DNA from: Pyxidicoccus sp. MSG2
GTDB taxonomy: Bacteria; Myxococcota; Myxococcia; Myxococcales; Myxococcaceae
Direction of reading: 5' to 3'
DNA: 64,000 bases
Assembly: GCF_026626705.1 (NCBI RefSeq)
Contig: NZ_JAPNKC010000001.1
Span: forward strand, 11,432,001 to 11,496,000
Part shown: piece by piece, positions 49,401-64,000 of the stretch
Position numbering within the stretch: the stretch's first letter is position 1
Layout: each line of letters begins with the position of its first letter
The notes under the pieces: model-generated
Database searches by the model: none
What the model was told of the DNA's origin: nothing
The model's input: the letters and a program-made list of their open reading frames with translations, nothing else
Program-made: the position numbers and the translations under genes

Positions 49401-52400
49401 CCCCGCTCTCGGCCGCCCGCGAGCGAGGCCGAGCGCACCGTCGCGCGCATCTGGCAGGACGTCCTCAATCTCGACCAGGTCGGCGCGACGGAAAGCTTCT
49501 TCGACCTCGGTGGACATTCGCTGCTGCTGACGCAGGTGCGGGCCCGGGTGGGGCAGGCCTTCGGTCGCGAGCCGTCCATGGTGGAGCTGTTCGAGCACGT
49601 CACCGTCGAGTCCCTCGCGGCGCACCTCTCCGCCCAGCCCGCGCCGGAGCTCCCGAGCGCCAGGGCGCTGCCCCCGGCGGAAGGGGGACATGCGGTGGCC
49701 ATCATCGGCCTGGCAGGACAGTTCCCGGGGGCGAAGGACCTGGAGCAGTTCTGGCGCAACCTCGCCGCGGGCGTGGAGTCCATCTCGCAACTGAGTGACG
49801 AAGCGCTGGCCGGGGCCGGCGTCCCCGCCGCGCTGTCTGGCCGCTCCGGGTATGTGCGGGCCAAGGGCGTGCTGGAGGGTGCGGAGTTGTTCGACGCGGA
49901 CTTCTTCGGCGTCAACCCGCGCGAGGCGAGCCAGATGGACCCGCAGCAGCGGCGCTTCCTCGAGTGCGCGTGGGAGGCCCTGGAGGACTCGGGCTATCCG
50001 CCCCAGTCGCTCGGCGCCTCCGTCGGTGTCTTCGCCACCTCCAGCGCGACGAGCTACCAGCCGCTCCCGGCCTCCGAGGAGCCCGCCGACACCTACCAGC
50101 TCAAGCTGGGCCTGGAGAGCGACTTCCTGGCGACCCGCGTCTCCTACAAGCTGGACCTGCGTGGGCCGGCGATGACGGTGCGCACGGGCTGCTCGGGCTC
50201 GCTCGTGGCGGTGCACCTCGCCTGCCGTAGCGTGCTCTCTGGCGAGTGCGACCTGGCGCTTGCGGGAGGCGTGGCCATCTCGGTGCCGCTGGCGGGCGGG
50301 TACGTCTACCAGCCCGGGATGATTCTCTCGCCCGACGGCCACTGCCGGGCCTTCGACGCACGGGCCGGGGGCACGGTGCGGGGCAACGGCGTGGGCGCCG
50401 TGGTGCTCAAGCGGCTCGACCGGGCCCTGGCCGATGGGGACACCGTCCACGCGGTGATTCGCGGCTCCGCGCTCAACAACGACGGCGCGGGCAAGCTCGG
50501 CTACACCGCGCCGAGCATCACCGGACAGACCGAGGTCATCCGCAGAGCACACGACGCGGCTGGTGTCCTGCCCCACGAAGTCTCGTTCGTGGAGACCCAT
50601 GGGACAGGCACGCCGTTGGGGGACCCCGTCGAGGTCGCCGCACTGGCGAAGGCCTTCCAGCGTGGCACCGGCCCCCGGGGCTCCTGCGTGCTGGGCGCCA
50701 CCAAGCCCAACATCGGTCACCTGGACTCGGCGGCGGGAATCGCCGGGCTCATCAAGACGGTGCTTTGCCTGCGCCATCGCCAGCTCCCGCCCGTCGTGCA
50801 CTTCGAGCAGCCGAATCCCGCGCTGGGGCTGGGCGGGACGCCCTTCTCGGTCAACGCGCGGCTCTCGGACTGGACTCCGCCCGACGGCCTGCCGCGCATC
50901 GCCGGGGTGAGCTCCTTCGGCATCGGCGGCACCAATGCCCACGTGGTGGTGGCCGAGGCCCCGGTCATTCCCTCCGTGGAGGAGACGGAAGGCTGGCGGG
51001 TGCTGCCCCTGTCCGCGCGCACTCCCGCGGCGCTGGCCGCGACGGCGAGGCGCCTGGGGGAGGCCCTGGCCTCGCGCACGGAGGTGTCTCTGGTCGACGT
51101 GGCTTACACGCTCCAGCAGGGGAGAACCGCCTTCGAACATCGCACGGCGCTCGTCTGCCGGGACGTGCCGGGCGCGAGGCGGGACCTGGAGCGGTTGGCG
51201 CGTGAGCTCTCGGAAGGGGAGCGCTCCGCGAGCGTGGTTCGGAGCAGGGAAGTGGTGTTCCTGTTCCCCGGTCAGGGCGCGCAGTACCCCGGCATGGCGC
51301 GCGGGCTCTACGCCGCTCACGCCGTCTTCCGTGCCGAGGTGGACCGGTGCTCCGAGCTGCTCCTGCCGCACCTGGGCCAGGACGTGCGCGAGTTGCTCCT
51401 CCTGGAGGACGCCTCCGACGAGCGCATCCACCAGACGGTGCTCGCGCAGCCCTGCCTCTTCGTCATCGAGTACGCGCTGGCCCGCCTCTGGATGTCCCTG
51501 GGGCTGACCCCGACGGCGATGGTGGGCCACAGCCTTGGCGAGTACGTGGCCGCCTGTCTCGCCGGTGTGTTCTCACTGGAGGACGCGCTGGGGCTCATCT
51601 GCGCCCGGGGCCGGCTGATGCAGGCCGCGCCCGCCGGAGCCATGCTCGCCGTCGGGCTGGATGCCGACGCCCTGCGCCCGCTGTTCGACGAGCACCTCTC
51701 CATCGCGGTGTACAACGCGCCCGCGCAGACGGTGGTGGCGGGCACGGTGGAAGCCATCTCCGGGTTGCAGCAGCGGCTGGAAGCGCGCGGCATCGTGTGC
51801 AGGCGCCTGCGGACCTCGCACGCCTACCACTCGCCCATGATGGAGCCGGCGCTGGAGCCGTTCGCCGAGCAGGTGCGGCGCATCCCGCTCGCGGCACCGG
51901 GCATTCCCCTCGTCTCGAACGTCACGGGGACATGGATGACGGCGTCGCAAGCGATGGACCCGGATTACTGGGTCCAGCACCTGCGCCAGCCCGTGCGCTT
52001 CACCCAGGGACTGACGTGTCTACTGGAGGGGGCAGAGCGGTTGTTGTTGGAGGTGGGCCCGGGCCAGGCCCTGGGCGGACTCGTCCGCCAGTGCTCGGGA
52101 TTCGGCGCGTCCCATGCCGTGCTTTCGTCGCTTCCCAACCCGCGCACCGGGGCCGACGACACGGAGTTCTTCCTGGCCCAGGTGGGCGAGGCCTGGAGCC
52201 GCGGGGCGACGGTCGACTGGCGGGGGCTGACTCCGGGCGAGCGGGGCCGGCGCGTCTCTCTACCGACGTACCCGTTCGAGCGGCGACGCTACTGGGCCGA
52301 GCAGGCGTCGCCGCACGCCGTCCCTTCGCTGCCGCCCAACCGCCAGCATATCGAAGTGCCAGCGCCAGTCCTTCCGGCGACCGCGAGTGCTTCGCCCACG

Positions 52401-53474
52401 GAAGCAGACCCTACGCACGAAGCCCTGACGCGCATCTGGCGCGAGCTGCTGGGCATCAGCACGATGGGCCACCACGATGACTTCTTCGACCTGGGTGGCC
52501 ACTCGCTGCTTGCCGTGCAGCTCGGCACCCGGATTCGCGAGACGTTCCAAATCGACTTTCCCCAGCAGCGGGTGCTCGAGCACCGGACGATTGCGCGGCT
52601 GGGCTCGTTCATCCAGGAGGCCACGCGCGCGACACCCTCCGCGACACCCTCCAGGGACTCGTCGCTGCTCGTCGAGCTGAACCGGGGAGATGCCCGAAGG
52701 CGTCCGCTCTTCCTGCTCCACCCGGTGGGCGGCACCGTCTTCACGTACCAGTCGCTGGCGCGCATGCTCGATCCGGGCTTGCCCATCTACGGCGTGCGTG
52801 CGCGAGGGCTGGAGCCCGGGGAGGCCCATGCGGGGAGCATCGAGAGCATGGCGGCCCTGTACCTGGAGGCCGTGCGCACCCGACAGCCGTCCGGGCCCTA
52901 CCTGCTCGCGGGGCACTCCTTCGGGGGCGTGGTGGCCTACGAGATGGCCCAGCAACTGCTCGCGCGGCGTGAGCAGGTGGAGCAACTCGTGCTCATGGAC
53001 TCCCCCGGTCCAGGGCAGATGCCGGTCAGCCTGGGCTCGCATGAGGAGATACAGGAATACTTCCGCCGCATGGCGCCCGAGCTGTTCCGCGAGCTCTTCC
53101 TGAGCAACACCGGGAGCGAGGGCTCTCTGGAGACCTTGCTGCCTCGCAGCGAGGTGTTCCTCAAGGTGTTCCAGGAGAACGCCGCGGCCATGTTCGCGTA
53201 CGCCCCGCGCCCATACCCGGGCCGGCTCGTCTTCTTCCATGCCCGGGAGCGTGACACCACCAACCCACCGCATCCCGAGCTGGCGTGGATTCCGCTCGCC
53301 ACCGAGGGCGTCGAGGTCCACGTCGTGCCCGGCAACCACGTCACGATGCTGGCGGAGCCCCACGTCAGAAGCCTCGCGAAGAAGCTGCGCGGTGCGCTGG
53401 AAGAGCGACGGGAGTTCCCCGTTCCCCCGCCCGTCTCGGCGGAGGCGCGCTCGGAGCTCGCGAGGACAGGGTAG
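46491..53474 (+). CDS. Hybrid NRPS-PKS: C-A-PCP-KS-AT-ACP-TE
   Basis: 2,327 residues from ATG 46491, with GAGGG nearby. Order by residue: condensation domain about 20-470 (ACHHLSLDGG); adenylation about 475-960 (YVIYTSGSTGRPKGV, NGYGPTEATIYAT, YRTGDLARQLPDG, SNGKVDR); carrier about 980-1050 (DLGGHSLLL); ketosynthase about 1065-1490 with Cys in TGCSGSLVAVHLAC and His in VETHGTGTPLGDP and NIGHLDSAAG; acyltransferase about 1585-1865 (GHSLGEYVAA, HAYHSPMM, malonyl-like); carrier about 1975-2045; thioesterase about 2070-2310 (LAGHSFGG). No reductive domains, so a beta-keto acyl-amino acid or a cyclised product such as a tetramate is expected. Substrate of the adenylation domain is not assignable, although Asp of the alpha-amine contact is present. 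The convergent DHA2 pump may export it. Confidence 0.92.
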   Translation: MPHPVESQSHHATGLESSSGPLSYNQQALWFASKLDPIAYNLAYGFRLRGALDPELLKRALALLVARHPVLRTTFSETERGPHRVLHGRMDFEFQHVEAAHLDEAAMLQRLYSDAARPYDLQHGPVLRSALYTRGPGEHVLLLACHHLSLDGGSLGLLLQDLQRSYVAVASGREVDLGPPPTRDYGEFVQWQSEWLTSVEGERARTWWREQLAGCTPVLNLPTDRPRSARQSFRQHTHVMTLDEPLAQALAALAKGEGTSFYALLLAAFQALLHRHSGQEDLLVGVPSSGRSEEWHSRVVGYLVNTLAVRSRASADASFRSFLQNTARTLREALAHGSYPLPKVIEELKPPRDAGRSPLVQATFTQMPRLRLDASSAPPPFELERLTASNVGLAGDLSVHVHATRDSGTQLLWAVNADVFEPATVERLAARYVTLLESLLTGLDQPLAALRLLPPQEEHQLVVEWNATATDVESEVCLHELFSRQVARTPDAVALLFEREALTYRELDARANHLAHRLRRLGVGPEVRVGLCVERSPELIVGLLGVLKAGGAYVPLDPAYPSERLAFMVADARLTAIVTQRSLEDRLPASDAARLFIGAGGEDLTGPCDAPDSGVGPGNAAYVIYTSGSTGRPKGVTVEHRQVSNLLATQPRVFPLGTGDTMLQFASVSFDMAVQEIFSPLVSGSALCLARRESLVPGPELASLLRERRISAAILSPSALAALPAGEYPALKTIMVGGEPSPEPLVARWSAGRRYINGYGPTEATIYATCAPCTSGAPVTLGRPIGNVRVYLLDARLQPVPRGVAGELYIGGAGVARGYLGRPELTAERFIPDCFSDTFGGRLYRTGDLARQLPDGRLEFLGRVDHQVKLRGFRIELGEIESGLRVHPDVRDVVVLAREEPSGGKFLVAYTVAHEGRELEEVGLRAFLKQSLPEYMVPSTFVACERLPLTSNGKVDRAALLAIPVQRVRVPRSRPPASEAERTVARIWQDVLNLDQVGATESFFDLGGHSLLLTQVRARVGQAFGREPSMVELFEHVTVESLAAHLSAQPAPELPSARALPPAEGGHAVAIIGLAGQFPGAKDLEQFWRNLAAGVESISQLSDEALAGAGVPAALSGRSGYVRAKGVLEGAELFDADFFGVNPREASQMDPQQRRFLECAWEALEDSGYPPQSLGASVGVFATSSATSYQPLPASEEPADTYQLKLGLESDFLATRVSYKLDLRGPAMTVRTGCSGSLVAVHLACRSVLSGECDLALAGGVAISVPLAGGYVYQPGMILSPDGHCRAFDARAGGTVRGNGVGAVVLKRLDRALADGDTVHAVIRGSALNNDGAGKLGYTAPSITGQTEVIRRAHDAAGVLPHEVSFVETHGTGTPLGDPVEVAALAKAFQRGTGPRGSCVLGATKPNIGHLDSAAGIAGLIKTVLCLRHRQLPPVVHFEQPNPALGLGGTPFSVNARLSDWTPPDGLPRIAGVSSFGIGGTNAHVVVAEAPVIPSVEETEGWRVLPLSARTPAALAATARRLGEALASRTEVSLVDVAYTLQQGRTAFEHRTALVCRDVPGARRDLERLARELSEGERSASVVRSREVVFLFPGQGAQYPGMARGLYAAHAVFRAEVDRCSELLLPHLGQDVRELLLLEDASDERIHQTVLAQPCLFVIEYALARLWMSLGLTPTAMVGHSLGEYVAACLAGVFSLEDALGLICARGRLMQAAPAGAMLAVGLDADALRPLFDEHLSIAVYNAPAQTVVAGTVEAISGLQQRLEARGIVCRRLRTSHAYHSPMMEPALEPFAEQVRRIPLAAPGIPLVSNVTGTWMTASQAMDPDYWVQHLRQPVRFTQGLTCLLEGAERLLLEVGPGQALGGLVRQCSGFGASHAVLSSLPNPRTGADDTEFFLAQVGEAWSRGATVDWRGLTPGERGRRVSLPTYPFERRRYWAEQASPHAVPSLPPNRQHIEVPAPVLPATASASPTEADPTHEALTRIWRELLGISTMGHHDDFFDLGGHSLLAVQLGTRIRETFQIDFPQQRVLEHRTIARLGSFIQEATRATPSATPSRDSSLLVELNRGDARRRPLFLLHPVGGTVFTYQSLARMLDPGLPIYGVRARGLEPGEAHAGSIESMAALYLEAVRTRQPSGPYLLAGHSFGGVVAYEMAQQLLARREQVEQLVLMDSPGPGQMPVSLGSHEEIQEYFRRMAPELFRELFLSNTGSEGSLETLLPRSEVFLKVFQENAAAMFAYAPRPYPGRLVFFHARERDTTNPPHPELAWIPLATEGVEVHVVPGNHVTMLAEPHVRSLAKKLRGALEERREFPVPPPVSAEARSELARTG

Positions 53475-53499
53475 CGGTACCGGGACTGGCCGGAGGCGC

Positions 53500-54914
53500 T
53501 CAGCGTCCGGCGACGTCCGGCGCTCGCACCGCGGCCGCGAGCGCTCCGAGGGCGGCCAGGGCCGAGGCCACCTGGAAGCCCCGGTCCACCGCCCGCGTGA
53601 GTGCCTCGGCCGAGTCCGGCTCCGCGCGTCCGGCGAGCATCGTCGTGAAGATGGCGCCGGAGAGCCCCACGCCGAGCGCCATTCCCGCGTAGCGCGAGGT
53701 GGCCAGCACTCCAGAGGCGATGCCCTGCCGGTGGCGCGGGGCCGCGCCCAGCAGCGCGCTGTTGTTGGGAGCGATGAACATGCCCGCGCCCAGCCCGCAC
53801 ACCGCGAGCCCCACGGCCACGTGCGAAAGCGGTGTCGAGGCGCCGAGCCGCGACAGCAGCAGGAGCCCACCCGAGAGCACCGCCATGCCCACCATCGCCG
53901 GCCAGCGCGAGCCGATGCGGTCCGACAGAGACCCGCTCAGCGGCGCGGCCACCATCATCACCACCGGCTGCGCCGTGAGGAGCAGTCCCGCGTGGGCCGG
54001 GTCCAGCCCGCGCGCCTGCAGCAGGTAGAAGGGCAGCAGGAAGACGAGGCTGTAGATGCAGATGTAGTTGAGCAGCGCGGTGGCGCTGGCCGCGCGGAAG
54101 GTGACGTTCCTGAAGAGGCTCAGGTCGAGCATCGGCACGCGCAGCCGCCACTCCAGCGCGACGAAGGCGCCCAGCACCACCGTCGCGCCCGCGAGCAGCC
54201 CCACGATGCCCGGCGAGCCCCAGCCCCACGCATGGCCCTGGTTGAGCCCGAGCAGGAGCGCCACCATGCCCGCGAGGAAGAGCACCGCGCCGGTCCAGTC
54301 GAAGGGTTCGTCCCGGGCGATGGGCGCGTCACGCGGCACGAAGCGCAGGCTCAGCCCCATTGCGAGCAGCCCCACCGGCAGGTTCATGTAGAAGACGGAG
54401 CGCCACCCCAGGTGCTGCGTGAGCCAGCCGCCGAGCGACGGCCCCACGATGAGCCCCAGGTACGTCATCATCGCCTGGAGGCCGAGCACCCGCCCGCGTC
54501 GCTCGGGCGGGAAGCTGCCGGTGAGGATGGCCGCCGAGTTGGAGAGGAGCATCGCCGCTCCCACGGCCTGGAGGGCGCGGAAGGCGATGAGCGCTTCGAC
54601 GCCGGGAGACAGTCCGCACAACGCGGAGCTGACCACGAAGCCGCCGAAGCCCAGCACGTACACGCGCTTGTGCCCGTGCGTGTCCCCCAGCCGGCCGAAG
54701 CCGAGCAGCAGCCCGCTCACCGCCAGCAGGTACACCGTCACCACCCACTGGATGGTGGCCACGTCCGTGCGCAGCTCCGCGCGCAGCACCGGAAGAATCG
54801 CGTTCACCACGCTGCCGTCCAGCGCGGACATGAACGTGCCCGCGCCCACCGCGAGCAGTACCCATCGTGCCGAGCGCCCCCCGTGCACGGGGGGCGTCAC
54901 GGTGGACGTGGGCT

Positions 54915-54930
<16 letters not shown>
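53500..54930 (-). CDS. DHA2-family MFS exporter
   Basis: 476 residues from a GTG that overlaps the end of the DUF4215 gene by 16 bp. About 14 hydrophobic helices are visible. Family marks: TFMSALDGSVVNAILP in helix 1, LGFGRLGDTHGHKRVY (motif A), and FRALQAVGAAML. The protein should export a drug-like or natural-product substrate with proton exchange. Its stop lies 25 bp from that of the NRPS-PKS on the other strand, and it is the nearest candidate exporter for that product. It is the last gene of the 62.4-53.5 kb minus-strand run and may be co-transcribed with it. Confidence 0.9.
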
Positions 54931-58112
<3,182 letters not shown>

Positions 58113-58120
58113 GGTGGGCC

Positions 58121-59425
58121 TCAGAAACGGAACGTCGCGGAGGCGCCGCCGCCGCCAGCGCCGAGGAGGGGGGTAACGCTCGCCGACGGCTTCGTGGCCT
58201 CGGACGGGTCGACCTGGTGGGGTTGGAGCCGGTTGAGGTAGACGAGCACCGCGCCCGTCACCAGTGCCGCGCCGCCCACGGCGTATCCGGCGAAGGCGCC
58301 CTTCTGGAAGGTGTCTCCGCGGGTGCGCTGGTCCGCGACGGCGGGCTCCGGCACACAGCCCCCGCAGCTTGCAATCGCCGTGTCGAAGCGGGAGTAGTCG
58401 TCACGGGCCATCATGTGCAGCAGTCCTCCGCCCGCCGCGAGCGCAGCGCCAGCGCCCACCACCGCCCAGGGCTTCCACGCGGACCACTTCCTCCGATACT
58501 GGATGAGGTCCTCGGAGGTGAACATCTTGAGGTCCAGCGTCACCTTCTCGCCCGGGGACATCGTGCGGCTCTGCTCCTGGGTGAGGTAGCCCTCCCCGGT
58601 GGCGACGAGCGAATGCGGGCCAGCGCGGACCCAGCCCGAATGGCGTCCGGGGCCCATGAACAGGGGCCTGCCGTCCATCACCACCGAGGCCCCCGGTGTC
58701 TCGCAGGAGATGTCCACCCAGGCGAGCTGCTTCTCGACGAGCGCCTTGTACGCGCGGGCGCTCTCCAGCTTCTCGGCGTCCAGCGGTGCCTCGCCGTAGC
58801 GCATCGCCGCCTCCAGGTGCTCGCGGACCTCGATGGGCTGGTCCAGGTTCAGCAGCGCCAGCGCCAGGTTGTAGTGGATGGCGGGGTGGTCCCACGACGC
58901 GAGCGCCTGCCGGTACTGCTCCGCCGCCTTCAGGAAGAAGGACTCCTTCAGCAGCGCGTTGGCCGAGCGGAACAGGTCGATGGCGACCTGCTGCTTCGGC
59001 TGGGGCACGCCCCGGGCCCAGGGGCGCTCGTCGCCGGACAGCACCACCGACGAGCGTCGCTCGGCGGGCGTGATGTCCGGAGGCGTGGCGGCGGCCGCGG
59101 ACGCCTCGGGCGCTGTCACCTCCAGGGGCTCCGCAACAGGTTCGGCGGTGGGCTCGGCGGGAGTGGCCGCCGCGCCCTTGCGGAGGCGGCGCTTCGTCGT
59201 CTTGGCGGCGCGCGGAGCGTCCGGAGCCAGCGGGTCGGAGGACTTCGCGGCCTTGCGCACGCGCTTCGTCCCGTTCGCGGAAGAGGAAGGCTTCACGCCC
59301 TTGCGCACTGGCTTCTTCGTCGGGGCCGAGGCCGGGGACTCGCCCTGCGCGGCGGCCGGAGTCGCCACGGGCACCAGGAGCGCGAGCGACAGGAGGAGTC
59401 CGATTGTGGAGCGCTTCATCACCAT
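58121..59425 (-). CDS. PEGA-domain secreted protein with TPR-like region
   Basis: 434 residues if started at ATG 59425; ATG 59419 and GTG 59440 are alternatives, the last overlapping the kinase stop. A signal peptide (GLLLSLALLVPVATPAAA) is followed by a Lys/Arg/Pro/Ala-rich linker and a TPR-like part (AIDLFRSANALLKESFFLKA, AIHYNLALALLNLDQP). A PEGA-like domain comes next (VDISCETPGASVVMDGRPLF, GYLTQEQSRTMSPGEKVTLD). Two C-terminal membrane segments (PWAVVGAGAALAAGGGLLH, AGYAVGGAALVTGAVLVYL) end the protein. Such proteins are common companions of Myxococcota kinases. Directly follows the kinase-nSTAND gene. Confidence 0.82.
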   Translation of the reverse strand: MVMKRSTIGLLLSLALLVPVATPAAAQGESPASAPTKKPVRKGVKPSSSANGTKRVRKAAKSSDPLAPDAPRAAKTTKRRLRKGAAATPAEPTAEPVAEPLEVTAPEASAAAATPPDITPAERRSSVVLSGDERPWARGVPQPKQQVAIDLFRSANALLKESFFLKAAEQYRQALASWDHPAIHYNLALALLNLDQPIEVREHLEAAMRYGEAPLDAEKLESARAYKALVEKQLAWVDISCETPGASVVMDGRPLFMGPGRHSGWVRAGPHSLVATGEGYLTQEQSRTMSPGEKVTLDLKMFTSEDLIQYRRKWSAWKPWAVVGAGAALAAGGGLLHMMARDDYSRFDTAIASCGGCVPEPAVADQRTRGDTFQKGAFAGYAVGGAALVTGAVLVYLNRLQPHQVDPSEATKPSASVTPLLGAGGGGASATFRF

Positions 59426-59436
59426 TCCCGTGGGCT

Positions 59437-62352
<2,916 letters not shown>

Positions 62353-62592
62353 TGGGCGCTCGTCCCCCTCCCACCGTGGCTTCCAACCTGGAAGACCTTG
62401 GTGAAGGGGCTACACGCCGTTTCAGGAATGGCGGCATTTTCATCGTCGCCTCACAGGAACCGCAAGACGCGGAGCGCTAGAGCCCGGTGTGACTTCAAGT
62501 GGGGGTCAGCAGGGGAGGGGACGCCTGCTCCACTCATGGCCGGCGAACGCTGGTAGAACGCGCGCCCACCGATGATTCCCGAGCGCCGCGTG
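62353..62592. other. Divergent promoter region
   Basis: About 240 bp between the kinase-nSTAND gene (minus) and the beta-barrel-like gene (plus). It must contain promoters for both. No further feature was recognised. Confidence 0.4.
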
Positions 62593-63150
62593 ATGACTGG
62601 ATGGGGGTCCTGGCTGACACACGGGGTATCCACGATGCTCCCGCTCCTCGTGGTGGCGCTGCCCTCCGCGGCCTCGGCCGCGGAGCCCGTCGACACGCCC
62701 TACTACGAGGACCGCCGCGCCCTCTCGCTGATCCTCGGACCGGGCGTCGCGTACACCGAGTACATCGACCGGGGCGACGGCGACGCGGAGAAGGGCGCGG
62801 ACGCGCACCTGGACCTCGCGGGCACCCGCACCGTGGGCTACGACGGGGACGAGGTCTTCGTGCTGATCCGCGGCAGCCTGCGCGGGCCGGATCTGTCGTT
62901 CGCCGGGGGCTACCGGAACTTCTTCGGTGTCGACGCGTGGCAGACCTTCTTCGACGTGGGCGTCCTCGTGAGGCCGTTTTCTGGGCCGTGGGTGGGGCCT
63001 CGCGTAGGTTTGGGCCTCAGACACACCTTCTCCGAGCGGCTCGCGGTGTTCGGCGGGCTGGGACTCACGCTCGGGTTCGGATCAGGCCTGCGCGGGGATG
63101 CCGAAGCCTTCACCGGGGTGCAGTGGATCTTCCCGGTCGGATCGCAGTGA
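62593..63150 (+). CDS. Small outer-membrane beta-barrel-like protein
   Basis: 185 residues from ATG 62593; ATG 62572 and 62635 are alternatives. A signal peptide (TMLPLLVVALPSAASA) precedes alternating strands with aromatic ends: RALSLILGPGVAYTEYIDR, VFVLIRGSLRGPDLSFA, GGYRNFFGVDAWQTFFDVG, VGPRVGLGLRHTFSERLAV, FGGLGLTLGFGSGL. The C-terminal strand ends FTGVQWIFPVGSQ. It fits an eight-stranded barrel of the OmpW/OmpA-like size class with unknown function. No operon partner besides the small gene downstream. Confidence 0.7.
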   Translation: MTGWGSWLTHGVSTMLPLLVVALPSAASAAEPVDTPYYEDRRALSLILGPGVAYTEYIDRGDGDAEKGADAHLDLAGTRTVGYDGDEVFVLIRGSLRGPDLSFAGGYRNFFGVDAWQTFFDVGVLVRPFSGPWVGPRVGLGLRHTFSERLAVFGGLGLTLGFGSGLRGDAEAFTGVQWIFPVGSQ

Positions 63151-63209
63151 AAAAATTGCGATCCCCGAGGTCTGTGAGATGGTGTGCGCATCTGTAGGAG
63201 GTCGCGCAC

Positions 63210-63374
63210 TTGGACATGAATCCCCGCCTCACCTCAGTGGTCTTCCGGCTGAACCGCGAGAAGCTCGATGCCCTGAAGGAGCTGTCGCGCTCCACGCGCA
63301 TCCGTCAGAGCGAGTACCTGCGGGAGGCCATCTCGGACCTGCTGGCGAAGTACGAGGAGCGGCTGGTCGACTGA
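63210..63374 (+). CDS. Ribbon-helix-helix protein, TTG start
   Basis: 54 residues. GGAGGT (63197-63202) lies seven bases from TTG 63210 but 13 from the in-frame ATG 63216, so TTG is preferred. The sequence reads RLTSVVFRLNREKLDALKEL, SRSTRIRQSEYLREAISDLL. That is a beta strand followed by two helices as in CopG/Arc-type DNA-binding proteins. It is probably a transcription regulator, or an antitoxin without its toxin, since no toxin gene is adjacent. The same protein length and start are conserved in the family as far as I recall, but this was not checked. Confidence 0.75.
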   Translation: MDMNPRLTSVVFRLNREKLDALKELSRSTRIRQSEYLREAISDLLAKYEERLVD

Positions 63375-63401
63375 CGACCGCTGCTCGGACCCCGCCGCGC
63401 G

Positions 63402-64000
63402 TCACCCCGAAACGAAGGGTGGCTCCAGCGGAAGCCCCGGAGGGTGGAGGCGCTCTGCGGCGGTGAAGGGGTCCAACCCGGGAGGGTAGCGCACCTCCCA
63501 GAGCATCAGGCCATGCGCGGGCGCCTTGAAGCCCTCCACGGCCGACCCCGTCTCCAGCGCCGCCATCCACGCCTCTTCTGGCAGCAGTCCCGCCGCCACC
63601 TTCAGCGCGCTCCCCACGAGGTAGCGCACCTGGTAGCGCGCGAAGCCGTCCCCGCCCAGCTTCGCCTCGTAGAGCCCCCCGCCCAGCGCCTGCAGGGTGG
63701 CGGACTCCAGGGTGCGCGGCTTTCGGGGGCTGGACTTCTCATGGAAGGCGATGAAGTCCCGCGTCCCCACCGCCTGGCCCAGCAGAGCCTCCAGCCGCTC
63801 GGGCGTCACCCGTGCGCCGCGCTGCAAGAGCGGCTCACCGGCGACGTCCAGCGAGTAGGGCGCCCACGCAGCGTCGGGAGTCCCGCCCAGCCGCAGCCGG
63901 TAGCGGTACGCCTTGCCGCTCGCGCTCCACTGCGCATGGAAGGAGCCGGGCCGGCGCACCGCGCACAGTCCCAGGCCATCCGGCAGGCGGGCGGGCAGCC
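63402..64000 (-). CDS. truA: tRNA pseudouridine synthase A, 5' part outside window
   Basis: The frame is open to the right edge; the N-terminal part with the catalytic Asp lies outside. Visible motifs fit TruA: FHAQWSASGKAYRYRLRL, TRDFIAFHEKSSPRKPRTLE, and DGFARYQVRYLVGSALKVAAG, the FxxxQVRxLVG element near the C-terminus. The enzyme makes pseudouridine at positions 38-40 of tRNA anticodon arms. It ends 28 bp after the ribbon-helix-helix stop on the opposite strand. Confidence 0.9.
   Translation of the reverse strand, partial: LPARLPDGLGLCAVRRPGSFHAQWSASGKAYRYRLRLGGTPDAAWAPYSLDVAGEPLLQRGARVTPERLEALLGQAVGTRDFIAFHEKSSPRKPRTLESATLQALGGGLYEAKLGGDGFARYQVRYLVGSALKVAAGLLPEEAWMAALETGSAVEGFKAPAHGLMLWEVRYPPGLDPFTAAERLHPPGLPLEPPFVSG

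Noticed and set aside
48642-51530. 962-codon minus-strand frame inside the NRPS-PKS
   Set aside because: High-GC shadow of a gene whose plus-strand product has all expected catalytic motifs.

Overview
The window is high-GC DNA from a predatory or social soil bacterium of the Myxococcota, most likely a Myxococcus, Corallococcus or Pyxidicoccus relative. This is inferred from content: Hanks-type Ser/Thr kinases fused to TPR or nSTAND modules, an FHA-type sigma-54 activator, many secreted lipoproteins with Asp-Ala-Gly linkers or DUF4215 repeats, RCC1 and PEGA proteins, and a hybrid NRPS-PKS. No rRNA or complete tRNA was found. Both ends cut through genes: a repeat lipoprotein on the left and truA on the right.

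Layout. 1-6.1 kb (mostly minus strand): a lipoprotein with ten ~250 bp repeats, a peptidoglycan-binding M15-like protein, a translationally coupled NarL-type two-component pair and a small lipoprotein. 6.2-10.6 kb (plus strand): a sulfur-transfer block. It holds a ThiF/MoeB-like E1, a TusA-like protein, a MoaD/ThiS-like carrier ending in Gly-Gly, a degenerate second E1, a JAMM peptidase, a divergent APS kinase with a histone-H1-like tail, and LarE. 10.6-18.4 kb: an accessory island. It begins beside a fragment with exact tRNA/tmRNA 3'-end geometry and ends at a broken tyrosine recombinase. It carries IS3, IS21, IS66 and IS630 remnants and three intact nuclease or defence-type genes: a GIY-YIG protein, a PD-(D/E)XK protein and a DUF262-AlbA_2 protein.

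18.4-36.1 kb: signalling and secretion genes, including a kinase-TPR protein, an ADYC-like lipoprotein, an FHA/degenerate-GGDEF/sigma-54 activator, a secreted zinc protease with a HEAT-like partner, a MarR-GNAT regulator with a palindromic operator, a HAD phosphatase lipoprotein, a response regulator-PAS protein, and an ECF sigma factor coupled to a RibD-like reductase. 36.3-42.8 kb: a compact lipid-oxidation locus with a fatty-acid desaturase, a P450 lacking the usual I-helix acid, and two divergently transcribed lipoxygenases, together resembling an oxylipin pathway. 42.9-46.3 kb: an RCC1-repeat secreted protein and a membrane histidine kinase. 46.5-54.9 kb: a 2,327-residue C-A-PCP-KS-AT-ACP-TE synthetase facing a DHA2-family exporter. 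54.9-62.4 kb: a minus-strand run of a kinase-nSTAND-coiled coil protein, a PEGA protein and a 22-repeat DUF4215 lipoprotein. 62.6-64 kb: a small beta-barrel protein, a ribbon-helix-helix protein started by TTG, and truA.

The three observations I rate highest are the apparently split E1 enzyme in the sulfur block (6.2-8.6 kb), the oxylipin-like locus (36.3-42.8 kb), and the uncharacterised nuclease genes in the mobile-element graveyard (10.9-17.0 kb). Functions are inferred from motifs read by eye; no database search was run.
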